Source of the DNA: Bacillus pumilus
GTDB taxonomy: Bacteria; Bacillota; Bacilli; Bacillales; Bacillaceae
NCBI GenBank assembly: GCA_001938995.1
Contig: MKZN01000004.1
Coordinates: 186,001-250,000 of the forward strand
Direction: 5' to 3'
Length of the DNA stretch: 64,000 nt
Under the pieces are notes generated by a model. The model was not told the DNA's origin. It ran no database searches and saw only the letters and a program-made list of their open reading frames with translations. Within the stretch, counting starts at the first letter, position 1. Every line of letters begins with the position of its first letter. Shown in pieces: positions 38,465-49,252 of this stretch. The position numbers were made by a program, and so were the translations under genes.

Positions 38465-38725
38465 TTACCGGCTTTTTACCAAGAGTTCGACCGCTTCTTT
38501 CACAAGATTCTCTGTATCCTTCCCTTGCTCAAGACTTTCACGGACACATTGTTCAAGGTTTGTACTCACAATGACACCCATCGCTCGGTCAATTGCATTG
38601 CGTGATGCAGATAGCTGCGTGACCACTTCACGGCAATCCTTCCCTTGCTCCATCATGGCAAGAACACCTTTAATCTGTCCCTCAATTCGGCGAAGACGGT
38701 TCTTCATCTGTTGATTATACTCCAC
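38465..38725 (-). CDS. yrkD: CsoR-family persulfide sensor (CstR-like)
   Basis: 86 residues from GTG 38725 (AAGGAG 9 bases upstream), the normal size. RLRRIEGQIKGVLAMMEQGKDC...EQCVRESLE. Cys31 and Cys60 match the two reactive cysteines of S. aureus CstR. The copper ligand His of true CsoR is absent: the residue following this family position is Asn56 in STNLEQC. It represses the divergent-in-function yrk operon until persulfides link the two Cys. Confidence 0.87.
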   Translation of the reverse strand: MEYNQQMKNRLRRIEGQIKGVLAMMEQGKDCREVVTQLSASRNAIDRAMGVIVSTNLEQCVRESLEQGKDTENLVKEAVELLVKSR

Positions 38726-38765
38726 GTACAAACACTCCTTTCTATTCATCATATGATCAGATAAT

Positions 38766-38781
38766 ATACCCTTAGAGGTAT
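38766..38781 (-). promoter_or_regulatory. CstR-type operator upstream of yrkD
   Basis: ATACCCTTAGAGGTAT, the third copy of the ATACC-N6-GGTAT motif, lies 41 bases before the regulator start, consistent with autoregulation. Confidence 0.65.
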
Positions 38782-38883
38782 TTAGTCAATCATGATCATT
38801 CATTTAAAACTGAAAATAATTGCATATTCATCAAACCTTTGATAAAAAGAAGAGAACATTTCTTTAGAAAAAGGAGAAGTCAC

Positions 38884-39393
38884 ATGACCTTATATCATTA
38901 TATTGCCGCAAACAAGGAGCTTCCACTTGGTAGCTTTGGACTAAATCCAACATACAAACCTATCTCTGAACTCAATCCCAACATGAGTAATTACGTTCAA
39001 TTGAAAGGGGAAAAATATCAAAAAGGGGATCAGCTGATAGAAGTATATGAAACCGAAGAAGACTTCAACGGCATCTACATTGATAAACCAGATCCCCACT
39101 ACGAAGCGGCAGTTAGAGACAAATTGACACATCCCTATATTTATCAACTAGAGATCATCCTGTCCCTACGCCCCCTGTTTCTTTTCATTGAAAAACATCT
39201 GTCAAAAGGGGACACCATCGAAATCTATTCTTGTTTAAACGATGAGGAATCGAAAGAAAAAGATGACCGATTAGACACTGAAATTGACCTAGCTCAAATG
39301 CGCTTTGGGAAACATATATATTTTAAAAAGATAGACGAACTCATTCACATGTTTGATTTAGAAGACAAGCAATATGTGTTGGTGAAGAAGTAG
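38884..39393 (+). CDS. Hypothetical cytosolic protein
   Basis: 169 residues from ATG 38884 (AAAAAGGAG 7 bases upstream). No signal peptide or membrane segment. It is soluble and acidic (KEKDDRLDTEIDLAQ) with an N-terminal YHYIAANKELPLGSFGLNP. I do not recognise the family. A terminator-like hairpin follows at 39444. Confidence 0.75.
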   Translation: MTLYHYIAANKELPLGSFGLNPTYKPISELNPNMSNYVQLKGEKYQKGDQLIEVYETEEDFNGIYIDKPDPHYEAAVRDKLTHPYIYQLEIILSLRPLFLFIEKHLSKGDTIEIYSCLNDEESKEKDDRLDTEIDLAQMRFGKHIYFKKIDELIHMFDLEDKQYVLVKK

Positions 39394-39443
39394 GGGAGAT
39401 CGAAGTGAAGAAGGTGACGACACTTTCTTCTTGTGCGAGTCCT

Positions 39444-39480
39444 ATTTGAGCGGATAGGATTCATCCGCTCAAATAGTTGT
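39444..39480 (+). terminator. Terminator after hypothetical gene
   Basis: CTATTTGAGCGGAT and ATCCGCTCAAATAG form a 14-bp stem. The tail is only moderately T-rich. Confidence 0.7.
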
Positions 39481-39695
39481 ATCTTAGAATCAGAATCATT
39501 TAACACCCATATCCCATAAAACAATATTTAAAGACTCCACATTGACCCCGATCACTAAACAAAGCAATGTTCATTATTTTACATATTTCAGGTGAATTAC
39601 ACAAAAGATAGTACATACCCCAATTTGAATGGATGTAAATATCCAATAGAGATAAGATATTTTATATGAACAAATATGATAGAAGCAGGTGACCC

Positions 39696-41759
39696 ATGTC
39701 AAACAACCAAACACCCAACTCACTCATCAAAGAAAAATCGCCTTACCTCCTTCAACACGCATACAACCCTGTTCACTGGTACCCATGGGGCGACAAAGCA
39801 TTTGAAAAAGCGAAACGAGAAAACAAACCAGTTCTTGTCAGCATTGGTTATGCCACTTGTCACTGGTGCCACGTCATGGCCCACGAAACCTTTGAAGATC
39901 ATGAAGTCGCTGCCATCTTAAATGAACACTTTGTCTCAATTAAAGTTGATCGTGAGGAACGTCCGGATATTGATTCCATGTATATGTCTGTTTGCCAGAT
40001 GATGACAGGACAAGGCGGCTGGCCACTGAATGTATTTATTACACCTGACCAAAAGCCTTTTTATGCGGGGACATATTTCCCAAAGAGAAGTGCCTACGGC
40101 CGCCCAGGTTTCATCGAGGCATTGACTCAATTGCTCGATGCTTATCACCATGACCGTGATCATATCGAGTCTTTGGCGGAGAAAGCGACTAACAACCTAC
40201 GGATTAAAGCAGCAGGTCAGACTGAAAATACACTTTCCCAAGACGTTATTCATCAAGCCTATTACCAGCTCATGAGCAGCTTTGATACGCTATATGGCGG
40301 ATTCGGCTCTGCCCCGAAATTCCCCGCTCCTCATATGCTCACGTTCCTGATGCGCTATTACGAATGGACAGGGCAGGAAAATGCGTTATATGCGGTGACA
40401 AAAACGTTAGACGGCATGGCAAATGGCGGCATCTACGACCATATTGGCTCAGGTTTTTCCCGTTATTCGACGGATGAAAAATGGCTAGTGCCACATTTTG
40501 AAAAGATGCTATATGATAATGCCCTGCTAATAGAGGCTTATACTGAAGCCTTTCAGCTCACCCAAAACCCATTTTACAGAAAGATCGTTGACCATCTGAT
40601 CCAATTTGTGAAACAAGACATGATGAGTCATGATGGGTCGTTTTATTCAGCGATAGATGCTGACTCTGAAGGGAAAGAAGGACAATTTTATGTCTGGTCA
40701 AAAGATGAGATCATGACCCAATTAGGAGACGACCTTGGGGCTTTGTTTTGTGCCGTTTATCACATCACAGAAGAAGGAAATTTTGAAGGCTTGAATATCC
40801 CTCATACGATGTCAACTTCATTCGATGACATCAAATCGTCATTTGCACTCAATGAAGAAACCCTTCAGTCCAAGCTACAATCTGCTCGCCGCATCTTGCA
40901 ATCCGTCAGGCAGCAACGTACAGCGCCGCTTGTGGATGACAAGGTGCTCACATCCTGGAATGCGCTGATGATCTCTGCACTTGCCAAAGCAGGGCGTGTC
41001 TTTCAGGCAGAAGAGGCAATCAACATGGCAAAGAAGGCGATGTCTTTTCTAGAAACACACCTCGTCCAACATGATCGGCTCATGGTCCGCTACAGAGAAG
41101 GGGACGTAAAGCATCTGGGCTTTATCGAGGATTATGCGCATATGCTCTCAGCTTATATGTCTTTATACGAAGCAACCTTTGACCTAGATTGGCTGACAAA
41201 AGCCACAGCCGCTGCTGAAAACATGTTTGAGCTGTTTTGGGACGAGGAAATAGGGGGCTTTTTCTTCTCGGGATCAGATGCAGAAGCGCTCATCGTTCGG
41301 GAAAAAGAAGTGTATGACGGAGCTATGCCTTCTGGTAACAGTACAGCACTCAAACAGCTCCTCACGCTAAGTAGAATGATTGGACGGCAAGACTGGATAG
41401 AGAAGCTAGAGAAGATGTTCAAAGCTTTTTACATCGATGTCTCTTCCTACCCAAGCGGACACACAGCCTTTTTACAAGGATTATTGAGTCAATGTGCCAC
41501 CAAACGAGAAATCATCATTCTCGGGAAAAATGATGACCGTGACAAAGAGGAGATTCTAAGGGCTCTTCGGCAACGGTTCATGCCTTTTGACATCATATTG
41601 ACCGCTGAAACAGGGCAGGACCTAGAACAAATCGCACCCTATGCAAAAGATTACAAAACGATCGACGGCAGTACCACCGTGTATATTTGTGAAAACTACA
41701 GCTGCCGCCAGCCTATCACCAATATGGACGAGGCGATGGAACAATTATTCCATTCTTGA
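39696..41759 (+). CDS. yyaL: DUF255 thioredoxin-like/glycosidase-fold protein YyaL
   Basis: 687 residues (B. subtilis YyaL is 689 as recalled). The N-terminal thioredoxin-fold domain has [19 protein letters not shown] and the CHWCH motif (C55-C58). A long (alpha/alpha)6-type domain follows with [20 protein letters not shown] and [13 protein letters not shown]. The biochemical role is unresolved. AAGCAGGTG is 5-6 bases upstream of the ATG. Confidence 0.9.
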   Translation: MSNNQTPNSLIKEKSPYLLQHAYNPVHWYPWGDKAFEKAKRENKPVLVSIGYATCHWCHVMAHETFEDHEVAAILNEHFVSIKVDREERPDIDSMYMSVCQMMTGQGGWPLNVFITPDQKPFYAGTYFPKRSAYGRPGFIEALTQLLDAYHHDRDHIESLAEKATNNLRIKAAGQTENTLSQDVIHQAYYQLMSSFDTLYGGFGSAPKFPAPHMLTFLMRYYEWTGQENALYAVTKTLDGMANGGIYDHIGSGFSRYSTDEKWLVPHFEKMLYDNALLIEAYTEAFQLTQNPFYRKIVDHLIQFVKQDMMSHDGSFYSAIDADSEGKEGQFYVWSKDEIMTQLGDDLGALFCAVYHITEEGNFEGLNIPHTMSTSFDDIKSSFALNEETLQSKLQSARRILQSVRQQRTAPLVDDKVLTSWNALMISALAKAGRVFQAEEAINMAKKAMSFLETHLVQHDRLMVRYREGDVKHLGFIEDYAHMLSAYMSLYEATFDLDWLTKATAAAENMFELFWDEEIGGFFFSGSDAEALIVREKEVYDGAMPSGNSTALKQLLTLSRMIGRQDWIEKLEKMFKAFYIDVSSYPSGHTAFLQGLLSQCATKREIIILGKNDDRDKEEILRALRQRFMPFDIILTAETGQDLEQIAPYAKDYKTIDGSTTVYICENYSCRQPITNMDEAMEQLFHS

Positions 41760-41910
41760 GTTGTCATATGATGACTGCCAGAAGACAAAATGAGGACAAA
41801 CAGTTCAAAAAAATGTCAATCCGCTAACAATTCGTCTAAATGGTTTTATTTTTCCTCTAAAACGGTTAGAATGCGCACTAGATGTTCTCATACCGAAGGG
41901 AGAGAAATTG

Positions 41911-42681
41911 ATGAAAAAGGTATCTTATACACTCATCGCTTGTTTGTTATCTGTTGGGCTAGCCGCCTGCTCATCTAATGATGCAAAACAGGATCAGCCA
42001 AACGATTCAGCCAAGAACAATGAAACTTCACAGGCGGATCAAAAAGAACAGCAAAAGCAAATGGAAGAGATGCAAAAGAAATTAGACGCACAAAAAATGG
42101 ATGATAAAAAAATCGTAGCGACCGTCAACAAAGACAAAATCACAGGCAGTGAATACAATAGCGCATTATCAACAATTCAAGGTCAGCTTCAACAAACTGG
42201 GCAAGACCCCACCTCTAAAGATGGTGCAAAAGAAGTCAAGAAACAAACCATCGATGCGCTCGTCGGTCAACAGCTGATCCTACAAGATGCTGAGAAAAAA
42301 GGCTTCAAAGCTTCTGATGATCAAGTAGACAAACAACTAAAAGAAGAAAAGAAACAATTTAAAGACAACGCGCAATTTGAAGAAGCACTCAAACAGAGCG
42401 GACTCACAATGGATCAGCTAAAAGCTGATATTGCCGACAGCATCAAATATAGCCAATATGTCGATAAAGAAATCAAAGCTTCCTCTGTCTCTGAACAAGA
42501 CGTCAAAGCCTACTATGACCAATACGCTGAACAAATGAAAAAACAAAAGCAAAAAGCACCAGCATACAAAGACATCAAATCACAAATAAAAAAACAGCTA
42601 GAATCTCAAGAAAAGCAGAAAGAAGTACAAAAGGAAATTGAATCACTAAAGAAATCTGCGAACATTGAGATCTCTATTTAA
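41911..42681 (+). CDS. SurA-N/PrsA-like lipoprotein
   Basis: 256 residues. The lipoprotein signal ends in VGLAAC (Cys20 lipidated). A charged Lys/Gln-rich linker (about 30-75) precedes a SurA N-terminal domain (IVATVNKDKITGSEYNSALS...VGQQLILQDAEKKGFKASDDQVDKQL). The parvulin PPIase domain of PrsA is missing: after IKYSQYVDKEIKASSVSEQDVKAYYDQYAEQ the chain goes directly to the C-terminal helix. It is therefore a probable extracytoplasmic chaperone without isomerase activity. The start ATG has AAGGGAG 8 bases upstream. Confidence 0.82.
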   Translation: MKKVSYTLIACLLSVGLAACSSNDAKQDQPNDSAKNNETSQADQKEQQKQMEEMQKKLDAQKMDDKKIVATVNKDKITGSEYNSALSTIQGQLQQTGQDPTSKDGAKEVKKQTIDALVGQQLILQDAEKKGFKASDDQVDKQLKEEKKQFKDNAQFEEALKQSGLTMDQLKADIADSIKYSQYVDKEIKASSVSEQDVKAYYDQYAEQMKKQKQKAPAYKDIKSQIKKQLESQEKQKEVQKEIESLKKSANIEISI

Positions 42682-42689
42682 TTCGATGA

Positions 42690-42718
42690 GAAATCCGCCA
42701 TTGTGTGCGGATTTTTTT
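42690..42718 (+). terminator. Terminator of the lipoprotein gene
   Basis: AAATCCGC-CATTGTGT-GCGGATTTTTTT. Confidence 0.85.
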
Positions 42719-42803
42719 CATCACTTCTTAAATGAATTTTCCAAAATAATGACAAAAGCCTCATCATAAACTTCTCTTTCATCCGATATGATGGGAGTAC
42801 AAA

Positions 42804-42874
42804 AGAAAGCGCTATCAATCTTTTGTCTCTGAAAAAGTACAAGATCGTTTGCAGATCTCATCCTTTTTCTTCAG
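42804..42874 (+). promoter_or_regulatory. glpTQ leader: cre and possible GlpP-controlled hairpin
   Basis: AGAAAGCGCTATCA (42804-42817) matches the cre consensus at 13 of 14 positions, just downstream of a TATGAT -10-like element. Further on, AAAAAG...AGATC and GATCT...CTTTTT (42833-42874) form a hairpin with a T-rich end in the leader. B. subtilis glp leaders are controlled by GlpP antitermination, so the same is inferred here. Confidence 0.55.
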
Positions 42875-42905
42875 TTAATCGGACATCTACAAGAGGAGGT
42901 TCTTT

Positions 42906-44240
42906 ATGTTGAAATGGTTTAAACCTGCTCCGCATATCGACAGGCTCGATGATGCCAAGACAGACGAGACCTATAAACGGTTACGTCTACAAGTCTTTTT
43001 AGGGATCTTTATCGGGTATGCGGGCTACTATTTGTTGCGCAAAAATTTCGCGTTTGCCATCCCTTATTTACAGGAGGAAGGATTCACGAAAAGTGAATTA
43101 GGCTTTGTGCTAGCAGCTGTCTCCATTGCCTATGGCTTTAGTAAATTCATCATGGGCATAATCTCGGATCGCTGTAACCCTAGATATTTTCTAGCCACAG
43201 GACTCTTTATATCCGCCATTATCAATATCCTATTTGTCTCATTTCCATGGGTGACTTCAAGTGTTTGGATCATGTTTTTATTTATGTTTTTAAATGGCTG
43301 GTTCCAAGGAATGGGATGGCCCCCATGCGGACGGACAATGGCGCATTGGTTTTCAATCAGTGAACGTGGAACGAAAATGTCCATATGGAATGTCGCTCAC
43401 AATATCGGCGGGGGCATACTCGCACCACTTATCACGTTAGGCATCGTCCTGTTTGCGACCTGGAAAAGCATCTTTTTCTTCCCGGCCATCATTGCCATTA
43501 TCGTTTCTTTTGTCATCATTCTTCTCGTACGGGACACCCCGCAATCCGCTGGTCTTCCGCCAATCGAAGAATACCGAAATGACTATCCAGCACAACATTA
43601 TGAGGATCAAGAAAAAGAATTAAAAGTCAAAGAAATCTTATTTAAATATGTACTGAACAATAAATTTCTTTGGTACATCGCCATTGCCAATGTCTTTGTG
43701 TATTTCGTTCGTTATGGCGTCGTGGACTGGGCACCTACCTATTTAACAGAAGCAAAAGGCTTTTCACCAGAGGATTCACGCTGGTCTTACTTCCTATATG
43801 AATATGCAGGCATCCCGGGTACATTGCTGTGCGGTTGGATCAGTGACCGCTTCTTCAGAAGCCGCCGCGCGCCAGCAGGGGTGATCTTTATGGTCGGCGT
43901 GTTGATTGCAGTACTCATTTACTGGCTAAACCCAGCTGGCAATCCAATGGTGGATAACATCGCCCTCATCAGCATCGGCTTTTTGATTTACGGACCTGTC
44001 ATGCTAATTGGGCTGCAAGCGATCGACCTCGCTCCTAAAAAAGCAGCTGGTACCGCAGCCGGACTGACTGGCTTCTTCGGCTATATTGGTGGATCTGCTT
44101 TTGCCAATGCCATGATGGGCGTAGTAGTTGATCACTATGACTGGACGGGAGGGTTTATTTTACTCATCGGTTCATGTGTGCTAGCGATCGTTTTCCTAGC
44201 CATGACTTGGAATACTGGCAAACGTGTAGAGCAAGCTTAA
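42906..44240 (+). CDS. glpT: Glycerol-3-phosphate:phosphate antiporter
   Basis: 444 residues, 12 helices, MFS organophosphate antiporter. The family signature [17 protein letters not shown] is near the N-terminus, and [18 protein letters not shown] is the MFS OPA motif. It imports glycerol-3-phosphate released by GlpQ downstream. AGGAGG is 7 bases upstream of the ATG. It carries a cre in the leader. Confidence 0.92.
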   Translation: MLKWFKPAPHIDRLDDAKTDETYKRLRLQVFLGIFIGYAGYYLLRKNFAFAIPYLQEEGFTKSELGFVLAAVSIAYGFSKFIMGIISDRCNPRYFLATGLFISAIINILFVSFPWVTSSVWIMFLFMFLNGWFQGMGWPPCGRTMAHWFSISERGTKMSIWNVAHNIGGGILAPLITLGIVLFATWKSIFFFPAIIAIIVSFVIILLVRDTPQSAGLPPIEEYRNDYPAQHYEDQEKELKVKEILFKYVLNNKFLWYIAIANVFVYFVRYGVVDWAPTYLTEAKGFSPEDSRWSYFLYEYAGIPGTLLCGWISDRFFRSRRAPAGVIFMVGVLIAVLIYWLNPAGNPMVDNIALISIGFLIYGPVMLIGLQAIDLAPKKAAGTAAGLTGFFGYIGGSAFANAMMGVVVDHYDWTGGFILLIGSCVLAIVFLAMTWNTGKRVEQA

Positions 44241-44332
44241 TGAAAATCACATAAAAGATTTATATCCGCCCAATATGCCCTTTACATCTATTTTTTATGA
44301 TAGAGGCAGTTACCGTAAAAGGAGGATGAAAT

Positions 44333-45214
44333 ATGAAGAAAAGCAGATTACTTGCTTTCGTGTTGCTCTCTTTTGCTTTACTGTCTTTTGCGTGGGTGCC
44401 AACAACCCTATCGGCACATGAAAATCTTTTATCTCCAGATCGCATATTGACCGTTGCCCATCGCGGAGCATCAGGGTATGCACCAGAGCATACCCTGGCT
44501 GCCTACCAGCTCGCTACAAAGATGAATGCAGATTACCTCGAACTTGACCTTCAAATGACAAAGGACGGACACCTCATCGTCATGCATGATGAAACCGTTG
44601 ACCGCACCACAAACGGCACAGGCTGGGTCAAAGACCTCACCCTTGCAGAAATCAAACGACTGGATGCTGGCACATGGTTTAATGAAGCCTATCCCGACAG
44701 ACAAAACACCCACTATACTGGACAACGAGTACTTACACTAGATGAAGTCCTGCGTTATTTCGGTAAACGAGAAAATTATTATATTGAAACAAAAAAACCA
44801 GACCTTTATCCGCAAATGGAAGAGAAACTATTGGCCACCTTAAAAAAACATCACCTACTCGGGAAACATAGTAGAAAAGGGCAGGTCATCATCCAATCGT
44901 TCAGTCAAGACAGCCTGTTAAAACTACAGCAGCTAGCCCCACATGTTCCAAAAGTGCAGTTATTAGACAGAGACCAAATGGCGTCCATTACAGACGACCA
45001 GCTCAATTGGATCAAAAAATACGCGGTAGGTATCGGACCAAACTTTAGAGCATTAACGCCTGAGAACGTGAAGCAAGTAAGAAGCCACGGGCTCCTCCTC
45101 CATCCATATACGGTGAACAACGAAGCCGACATGACACGCCTTCTGCAATATGGGATCACTGGTCTTTTCACCAACTTCCCAGATGTGTTTCAGCGTGTAA
45201 AAACCTCCATGTAA
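44333..45214 (+). CDS. glpQ: Glycerophosphodiester phosphodiesterase
   Basis: 293 residues with an N-terminal signal peptide ending near VPTTLSA (25). The GDPD domain has the catalytic HRGASGYAPEHTLAAY and LELDLQMTKDGHLIVMHD. It is secreted and cleaves glycerophosphodiesters (and teichoic-acid-derived ones) to glycerol-3-phosphate, which GlpT imports. It lies 92 bases after glpT. Confidence 0.92.
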   Translation: MKKSRLLAFVLLSFALLSFAWVPTTLSAHENLLSPDRILTVAHRGASGYAPEHTLAAYQLATKMNADYLELDLQMTKDGHLIVMHDETVDRTTNGTGWVKDLTLAEIKRLDAGTWFNEAYPDRQNTHYTGQRVLTLDEVLRYFGKRENYYIETKKPDLYPQMEEKLLATLKKHHLLGKHSRKGQVIIQSFSQDSLLKLQQLAPHVPKVQLLDRDQMASITDDQLNWIKKYAVGIGPNFRALTPENVKQVRSHGLLLHPYTVNNEADMTRLLQYGITGLFTNFPDVFQRVKTSM

Positions 45215-45218
45215 ATAA

Positions 45219-45252
45219 CAAAAGCCTTGCGGTTGATCCGCAAGGCTTTCTA
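45219..45252. terminator. Bidirectional terminator glpQ / permease
   Basis: AAAGCCTTGCGG-TTGAT-CCGCAAGGCTTT. Confidence 0.88.
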
Positions 45253-46641
45253 TTATTCTACTGTTTGTTCAGTTGATTCTGTTTGGAGCGGTTTCCGCTT
45301 TCCAATGCCTAATGCATAAAAGCTAATCACTACAATAACCAAGAACACAATTCCCACAATCAGAGAAATGCGCGTATCCTGATTGACGAGCATAAACACA
45401 AGAACCATTAGTAAGAAACCAATTGTTAGATAATTAGAAAATGGAGCAAATGGTAGCTTAAACGGATGCTTATCAAGCGCTGCCCCTTTTGCCTTTCTGA
45501 AGGCAATATGACTAATCAAAATCACAAACCATGGCACCATGCCTGGAAGTACACTCGCACTGTACACATACACAAAAATATTTGGTGGAGAAACATAATT
45601 CAACACAACTCCAATTGCCAAACCAATAAGCACAGCGAATGTACCAAAATACGGTACACCATTCTTTGAGATTTTTGTGAAGAAGGCTGGCGCCTGTCCG
45701 TTAACACCTAATGTATAAAGCATACGTCCTGCACTGAAAATACCACTGTTACAGCCAGACATCGCTGCGGTAATCACAACAAAGTTAATAATCCCTGCCG
45801 CTGCAGTAATACCAATTTTCGCAAACGTCGCCACAAATGGACTGCCAAGGCTACTCAGCTGATCCCACGGATACACAGTTACAATCACAAAGATCGCACC
45901 GATATAGAAAATCAAAATACGCCAGATGATACTATTGATTGCACTTGTGAGCGTTTTTTGTGGATTTTGCGCCTCACCTGCTGTAATCCCAATCAGCTCT
46001 ACCCCTTGATAGGCGGCTATGACAAGAGACAACGCAAACAAGAATCCAGTAAATCCACCTGTAAAGAACCCGCCATGTTCCCAAAGATTAGACAAACCGA
46101 TGGCTGTTCCACCATTTCCAAATCCAAAGAAAATAATGCCTAAACCCGCAATAATCATTAAAATAATGGTCACGATCTTAATCATCGCAAACCAGAATTC
46201 AAATTCACCAAACGATTTCACCGAAATCAAATTCGCCGCACCTAAAATAATCATCGCAATGAGACCTGGAATCCAAGCCGGTAATTCAGGGAACCAATAC
46301 TTCATATAAGTCCCGACAGCAATAATTTCAGCCATCCCGACAATCACCCACTGGAACCAGTTACTCCAAGCTGTTATATACCCCGCAAGCGGATGAATAT
46401 ATTTGTGCCCAAATGTAGCAAACGATCCTGTACTTGGTTCAAGATATAACATTTCGCCCATTGCACGCATAATAAAAAAGATAAAGACCCCACACAACGC
46501 GTACGCTAGTAGAACCGATGGCCCCGTCCATTGAATGGCTTTGGCTGACCCCATAAATAAGCCAACACCAATCGTTCCGCCAAGTGCGATCATTTGAATA
46601 TGCCGAGCACTTAGCCCTCTCTTTAATTCCTGTTGAGCCAC
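45253..46641 (-). CDS. Amino acid permease (APC, AAT family)
   Basis: 462 residues and 12 helices. [33 protein letters not shown] and [23 protein letters not shown] are the family blocks. It resembles the Bacillus YtnA/AlaP and AapA permeases for small neutral amino acids, and the exact substrate cannot be read. It is monocistronic and ends at a shared terminator. Confidence 0.87.
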   Translation of the reverse strand: MAQQELKRGLSARHIQMIALGGTIGVGLFMGSAKAIQWTGPSVLLAYALCGVFIFFIMRAMGEMLYLEPSTGSFATFGHKYIHPLAGYITAWSNWFQWVIVGMAEIIAVGTYMKYWFPELPAWIPGLIAMIILGAANLISVKSFGEFEFWFAMIKIVTIILMIIAGLGIIFFGFGNGGTAIGLSNLWEHGGFFTGGFTGFLFALSLVIAAYQGVELIGITAGEAQNPQKTLTSAINSIIWRILIFYIGAIFVIVTVYPWDQLSSLGSPFVATFAKIGITAAAGIINFVVITAAMSGCNSGIFSAGRMLYTLGVNGQAPAFFTKISKNGVPYFGTFAVLIGLAIGVVLNYVSPPNIFVYVYSASVLPGMVPWFVILISHIAFRKAKGAALDKHPFKLPFAPFSNYLTIGFLLMVLVFMLVNQDTRISLIVGIVFLVIVVISFYALGIGKRKPLQTESTEQTVE

Positions 46642-46882
46642 TTTTCTTCCCCCTCATCAACAAACAGTATCAATTAAACATCAGAATCTTCATTCCAATA
46701 ATGAATCATCATTCTATCGATGTATATTATCATAATAAATCTACCCTTAAAAAACAATTGTTTTTTTGAGGGAAACACTATTAGCGAAATATTCTGATAT
46801 AGAAAGACGTTCAAATTGTTTTATATTGATATAATAGAAGTAAAGACACCGTGCAAAAAACGTTTATACCTTTCAAAGTCAT

Positions 46883-47149
46883 TTGCCAAATGTAAGTTTT
46901 ACGGGTTTATTATTTTTTATACCTCAGCATGCTCTTTTATACAGGTTAAATGCGGGACTAGAAGGTAGTAATGAAATATTCCTATATCATTTTGCTTCTA
47001 TACCTATATACTACCCCTTGCTATTCCCACCTATTGTCTATTATATGATTGGTTATATCAATCTTAGACTAAAAACTAAATATCCTCTTTGTTGTGACCC
47101 TGTTCACTCCTATAATCATTCGTTTGATCGTAGAAATTCAACTGAATAA
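46883..47149 (+). other. Uncertain membrane ORF or fragment
   Basis: An 88-codon frame with hydrophobic stretches (GLLFFIPQHALLY and YYPLLFPPIVYYMIGYINL) but no ribosome-binding site before the TTG/GTG-type start. The sequence reads like the C-terminal part of a multi-span membrane protein. It could be a remnant. Nothing else is seen between 46642 and 47200 apart from AT-rich promoter-like DNA (TATAAT at 46831). Confidence 0.3.
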
Positions 47150-47213
47150 CCATTTTTTCACAGTCAATTCATTGATTTCTGTTTTCATCAAGAGCTCCAT
47201 TCTACCTTTATTA

Positions 47214-47252
47214 AAAACAACCTTACTGAAACAAAGTAAGGTTGTTTTTGAT
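47214..47252 (-). terminator. Terminator after the DUF418 gene
   Basis: AAAAACAACCTTACT and AGTAAGGTTGTTTTT form a 15-bp stem. Confidence 0.85.
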
Positions 47253-47302
47253 AGAATGCGATGATAAAGACGTAAGCACTTAGAGATCTTGACCAAACAG
47301 GT

Positions 47303-48433
47303 TTATCTCCAATACACCCATTTACCCATGAGCCATTCCACAGGTCCTCTTCTCCACTTTTTCAAATAGAAATGGCTGATCAATAGCTGTGCGGTGTAGA
47401 GGCAGACAGCGAGTAGCAGACCAAACATGGACCCCATCTGTCCAAATAATCCAAGTCCATATGAATAAAAAATAGTGGTACAAATAATCGATTGCGCCAA
47501 GTAGTTAGATAAAGACAAACGGCCAAGCCCTGCAAACAGATGTTTCAGACCTTGGGCTGCCTTGGAATAGTAGAACACGATAAAGGCTTGTATATAACCA
47601 ATCGTCAGCACGTAAGCGCCTAACGTGATCACCAATTCATTCCATGGGGCATCAATGAATGTCGCGCATTTCAATGCCAATCCAATCAAAATCATCCATA
47701 CCCAGCCTTTACGGTAGGCCATTCCTCGATCTTCTTCTGTCAAATGTCCTCTTTTACCAATTGCCATCCCAAGTAACGCAAATGGACCAACCGTTAGAGA
47801 ACCGAAAATAATTCCTAATAATGGCATCATGACAATGGTCACGATGGCAATTATAATAGTGACAATCAACATATCGTCTTCAACCGTAATCCGGCTTAAC
47901 AAAATGTCCCCATATGCTCCCTTCGCATACACATCCGTTAATAACATGTCATTTCCATATACCAAATTCATCATATATGGGACAACCACTAAAGACACTG
48001 CACCTAACGAACCCGCCCATATGAGCATGGTTTTCACTCGGCTACTCATAAACATCATTAAGAAAAACGTACAAACTCCATAATAAAGAAGAATATCCCC
48101 ATTCCAAATAAAGATATAATGAAGCATACCAAGCACAATCAAACCAAAGCCTCGGCGAATGACGATGGCATTGGTATTCAATCCCTTGACCTTCGTTGAC
48201 TCAATCAGCTTCACAAAAGAATATCCAAACAAAAATGAAAAAATCGGATAAAACGAACCCTGGAACAGAATTTCAGTGACATACACTCCGAATTCCTGAC
48301 CCCAAAAGCTCGTATCAAACATTTTCTCAAAATCATAATCATATTGGAAATTAAGCATATTCACGATGAGAATTCCTAATAAACTAAAACCACGTAAACT
48401 ATCAATGAGCTCAACCCTAGTTCCTTTCAACAC
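47303..48433 (-). CDS. DUF418 (YeiB-like) membrane protein
   Basis: 376 residues, about ten helices. The N-terminus has RVELIDSLRGFSLLGILIVNMLNF, and the C-terminal DUF418 block has LAGLGRLSLSNYLAQSII and FYLKKWRRGPVEWLMGKWVY. Bacillus relatives include YxaH and YrkO. Function is unknown; acyltransferase-3-like fold similarity is reported for the family. Confidence 0.85.
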   Translation of the reverse strand: MLKGTRVELIDSLRGFSLLGILIVNMLNFQYDYDFEKMFDTSFWGQEFGVYVTEILFQGSFYPIFSFLFGYSFVKLIESTKVKGLNTNAIVIRRGFGLIVLGMLHYIFIWNGDILLYYGVCTFFLMMFMSSRVKTMLIWAGSLGAVSLVVVPYMMNLVYGNDMLLTDVYAKGAYGDILLSRITVEDDMLIVTIIIAIVTIVMMPLLGIIFGSLTVGPFALLGMAIGKRGHLTEEDRGMAYRKGWVWMILIGLALKCATFIDAPWNELVITLGAYVLTIGYIQAFIVFYYSKAAQGLKHLFAGLGRLSLSNYLAQSIICTTIFYSYGLGLFGQMGSMFGLLLAVCLYTAQLLISHFYLKKWRRGPVEWLMGKWVYWR

Positions 48434-48532
48434 GACAGCTCCCTCAAATAATATAAAAATAAAGCATATTTATCCTACCACACTTTTTAAAAAGTAGTTC
48501 ATCTGCCCATATGTGTTTTAAGGTAAATTTAA

Positions 48533-48566
48533 TGAAAAAACCTAGAATAGACATTCTAGGTTTAAA
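48533..48566 (-). terminator. Terminator after small membrane protein / skf
   Basis: AAACCTAGAAT-AGAC-ATTCTAGGTTT. Confidence 0.8.
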
Positions 48567-48572
48567 CACTCA

Positions 48573-48770
48573 TCATTCTTGTTGTTCTTTTTCTTCTTCC
48601 CTTAGCAAGAACTTCAAATAAAACGAAATTCCTAATCCGAAGAAAATAAGGGATAGTTCCCAGCCTGCTGATATAGATAATCGTTGCAACATGAGGATAA
48701 CCAATAGAACCGCTCCTACACCTGCATAAAAAACAGCTTCTCTCTTTAATTGTTTATTCGACTTAAACAA
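48573..48770 (-). CDS. Small membrane protein downstream of skfH
   Basis: 65 residues from TTG 48770 (AGGAGG 9 bases upstream): FKSNKQLKREAVFY, two helices, and a Glu/Lys-rich tail EEEKEQQE. It lies 56 bases after skfH on the same strand and before the terminator, so it may be co-transcribed with skf. It is not part of the named B. subtilis skf set as I know it. Confidence 0.6.
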   Translation of the reverse strand: MFKSNKQLKREAVFYAGVGAVLLVILMLQRLSISAGWELSLIFFGLGISFYLKFLLREEEKEQQE

Positions 48771-48826
48771 ACAACACACACCTCCTGACCCTCATCCTTC
48801 ACATGATATAGATTTACATATCCTCC

Positions 48827-49252
48827 TTAAACGTCATGATTCCTTTTGATCTTTTCCAGCATTTTCCCCCATCCGGTATCGCCCATTTTCCGATCTACTA
48901 GCTGTCCCTCTTTATCTATATAACAAAAACTAGGTAATCCTTGCACTTGATACGTCGTCACGATCTCATACTGTTGGTCTAAAATAATGGGCGCTGTGAT
49001 ATTCTTTTCTTTTGCATATGTCGAAACCACCTCTACCGATTTTTCTTCCTCCGTATAAGGTACATGCACAAAAATGACATGGATCCCTAACTCATCCACA
49101 CTACGCATGATATGATTGGTTAATTCCTCACAATGAGGGCAGTTAACAGACCAAAAATATAAAAGCTGACATTCATTTTCTGGTAAACGTGTTTGATCAG
49201 AAGGTAGAATCCAAGGAAGGTGCTCCGGCCATTTGAGACATTGCGTATCCAT
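48827..49252 (-). CDS. skfH: SkfH, thioredoxin-like
   Basis: 141 residues, the length of B. subtilis SkfH. Thioredoxin fold with CPHC (C39-C42) in FWSVNCPHCEEL, and cis-Pro in VQGLPSFCYI. It probably forms the disulfide of the Skf peptide. The second ATG (49252) overlaps the SkfG stop; AAGGGAG is 7 bases upstream. Confidence 0.92.
   Translation of the reverse strand: MDTQCLKWPEHLPWILPSDQTRLPENECQLLYFWSVNCPHCEELTNHIMRSVDELGIHVIFVHVPYTEEEKSVEVVSTYAKEKNITAPIILDQQYEIVTTYQVQGLPSFCYIDKEGQLVDRKMGDTGWGKMLEKIKRNHDV

Noticed and set aside
46776-46790. CodY box upstream of the amino-acid permease
   Set aside because: AATATTCTGATATAG matches AATTTTCWGAAAATT at only about 10 of 15 positions.
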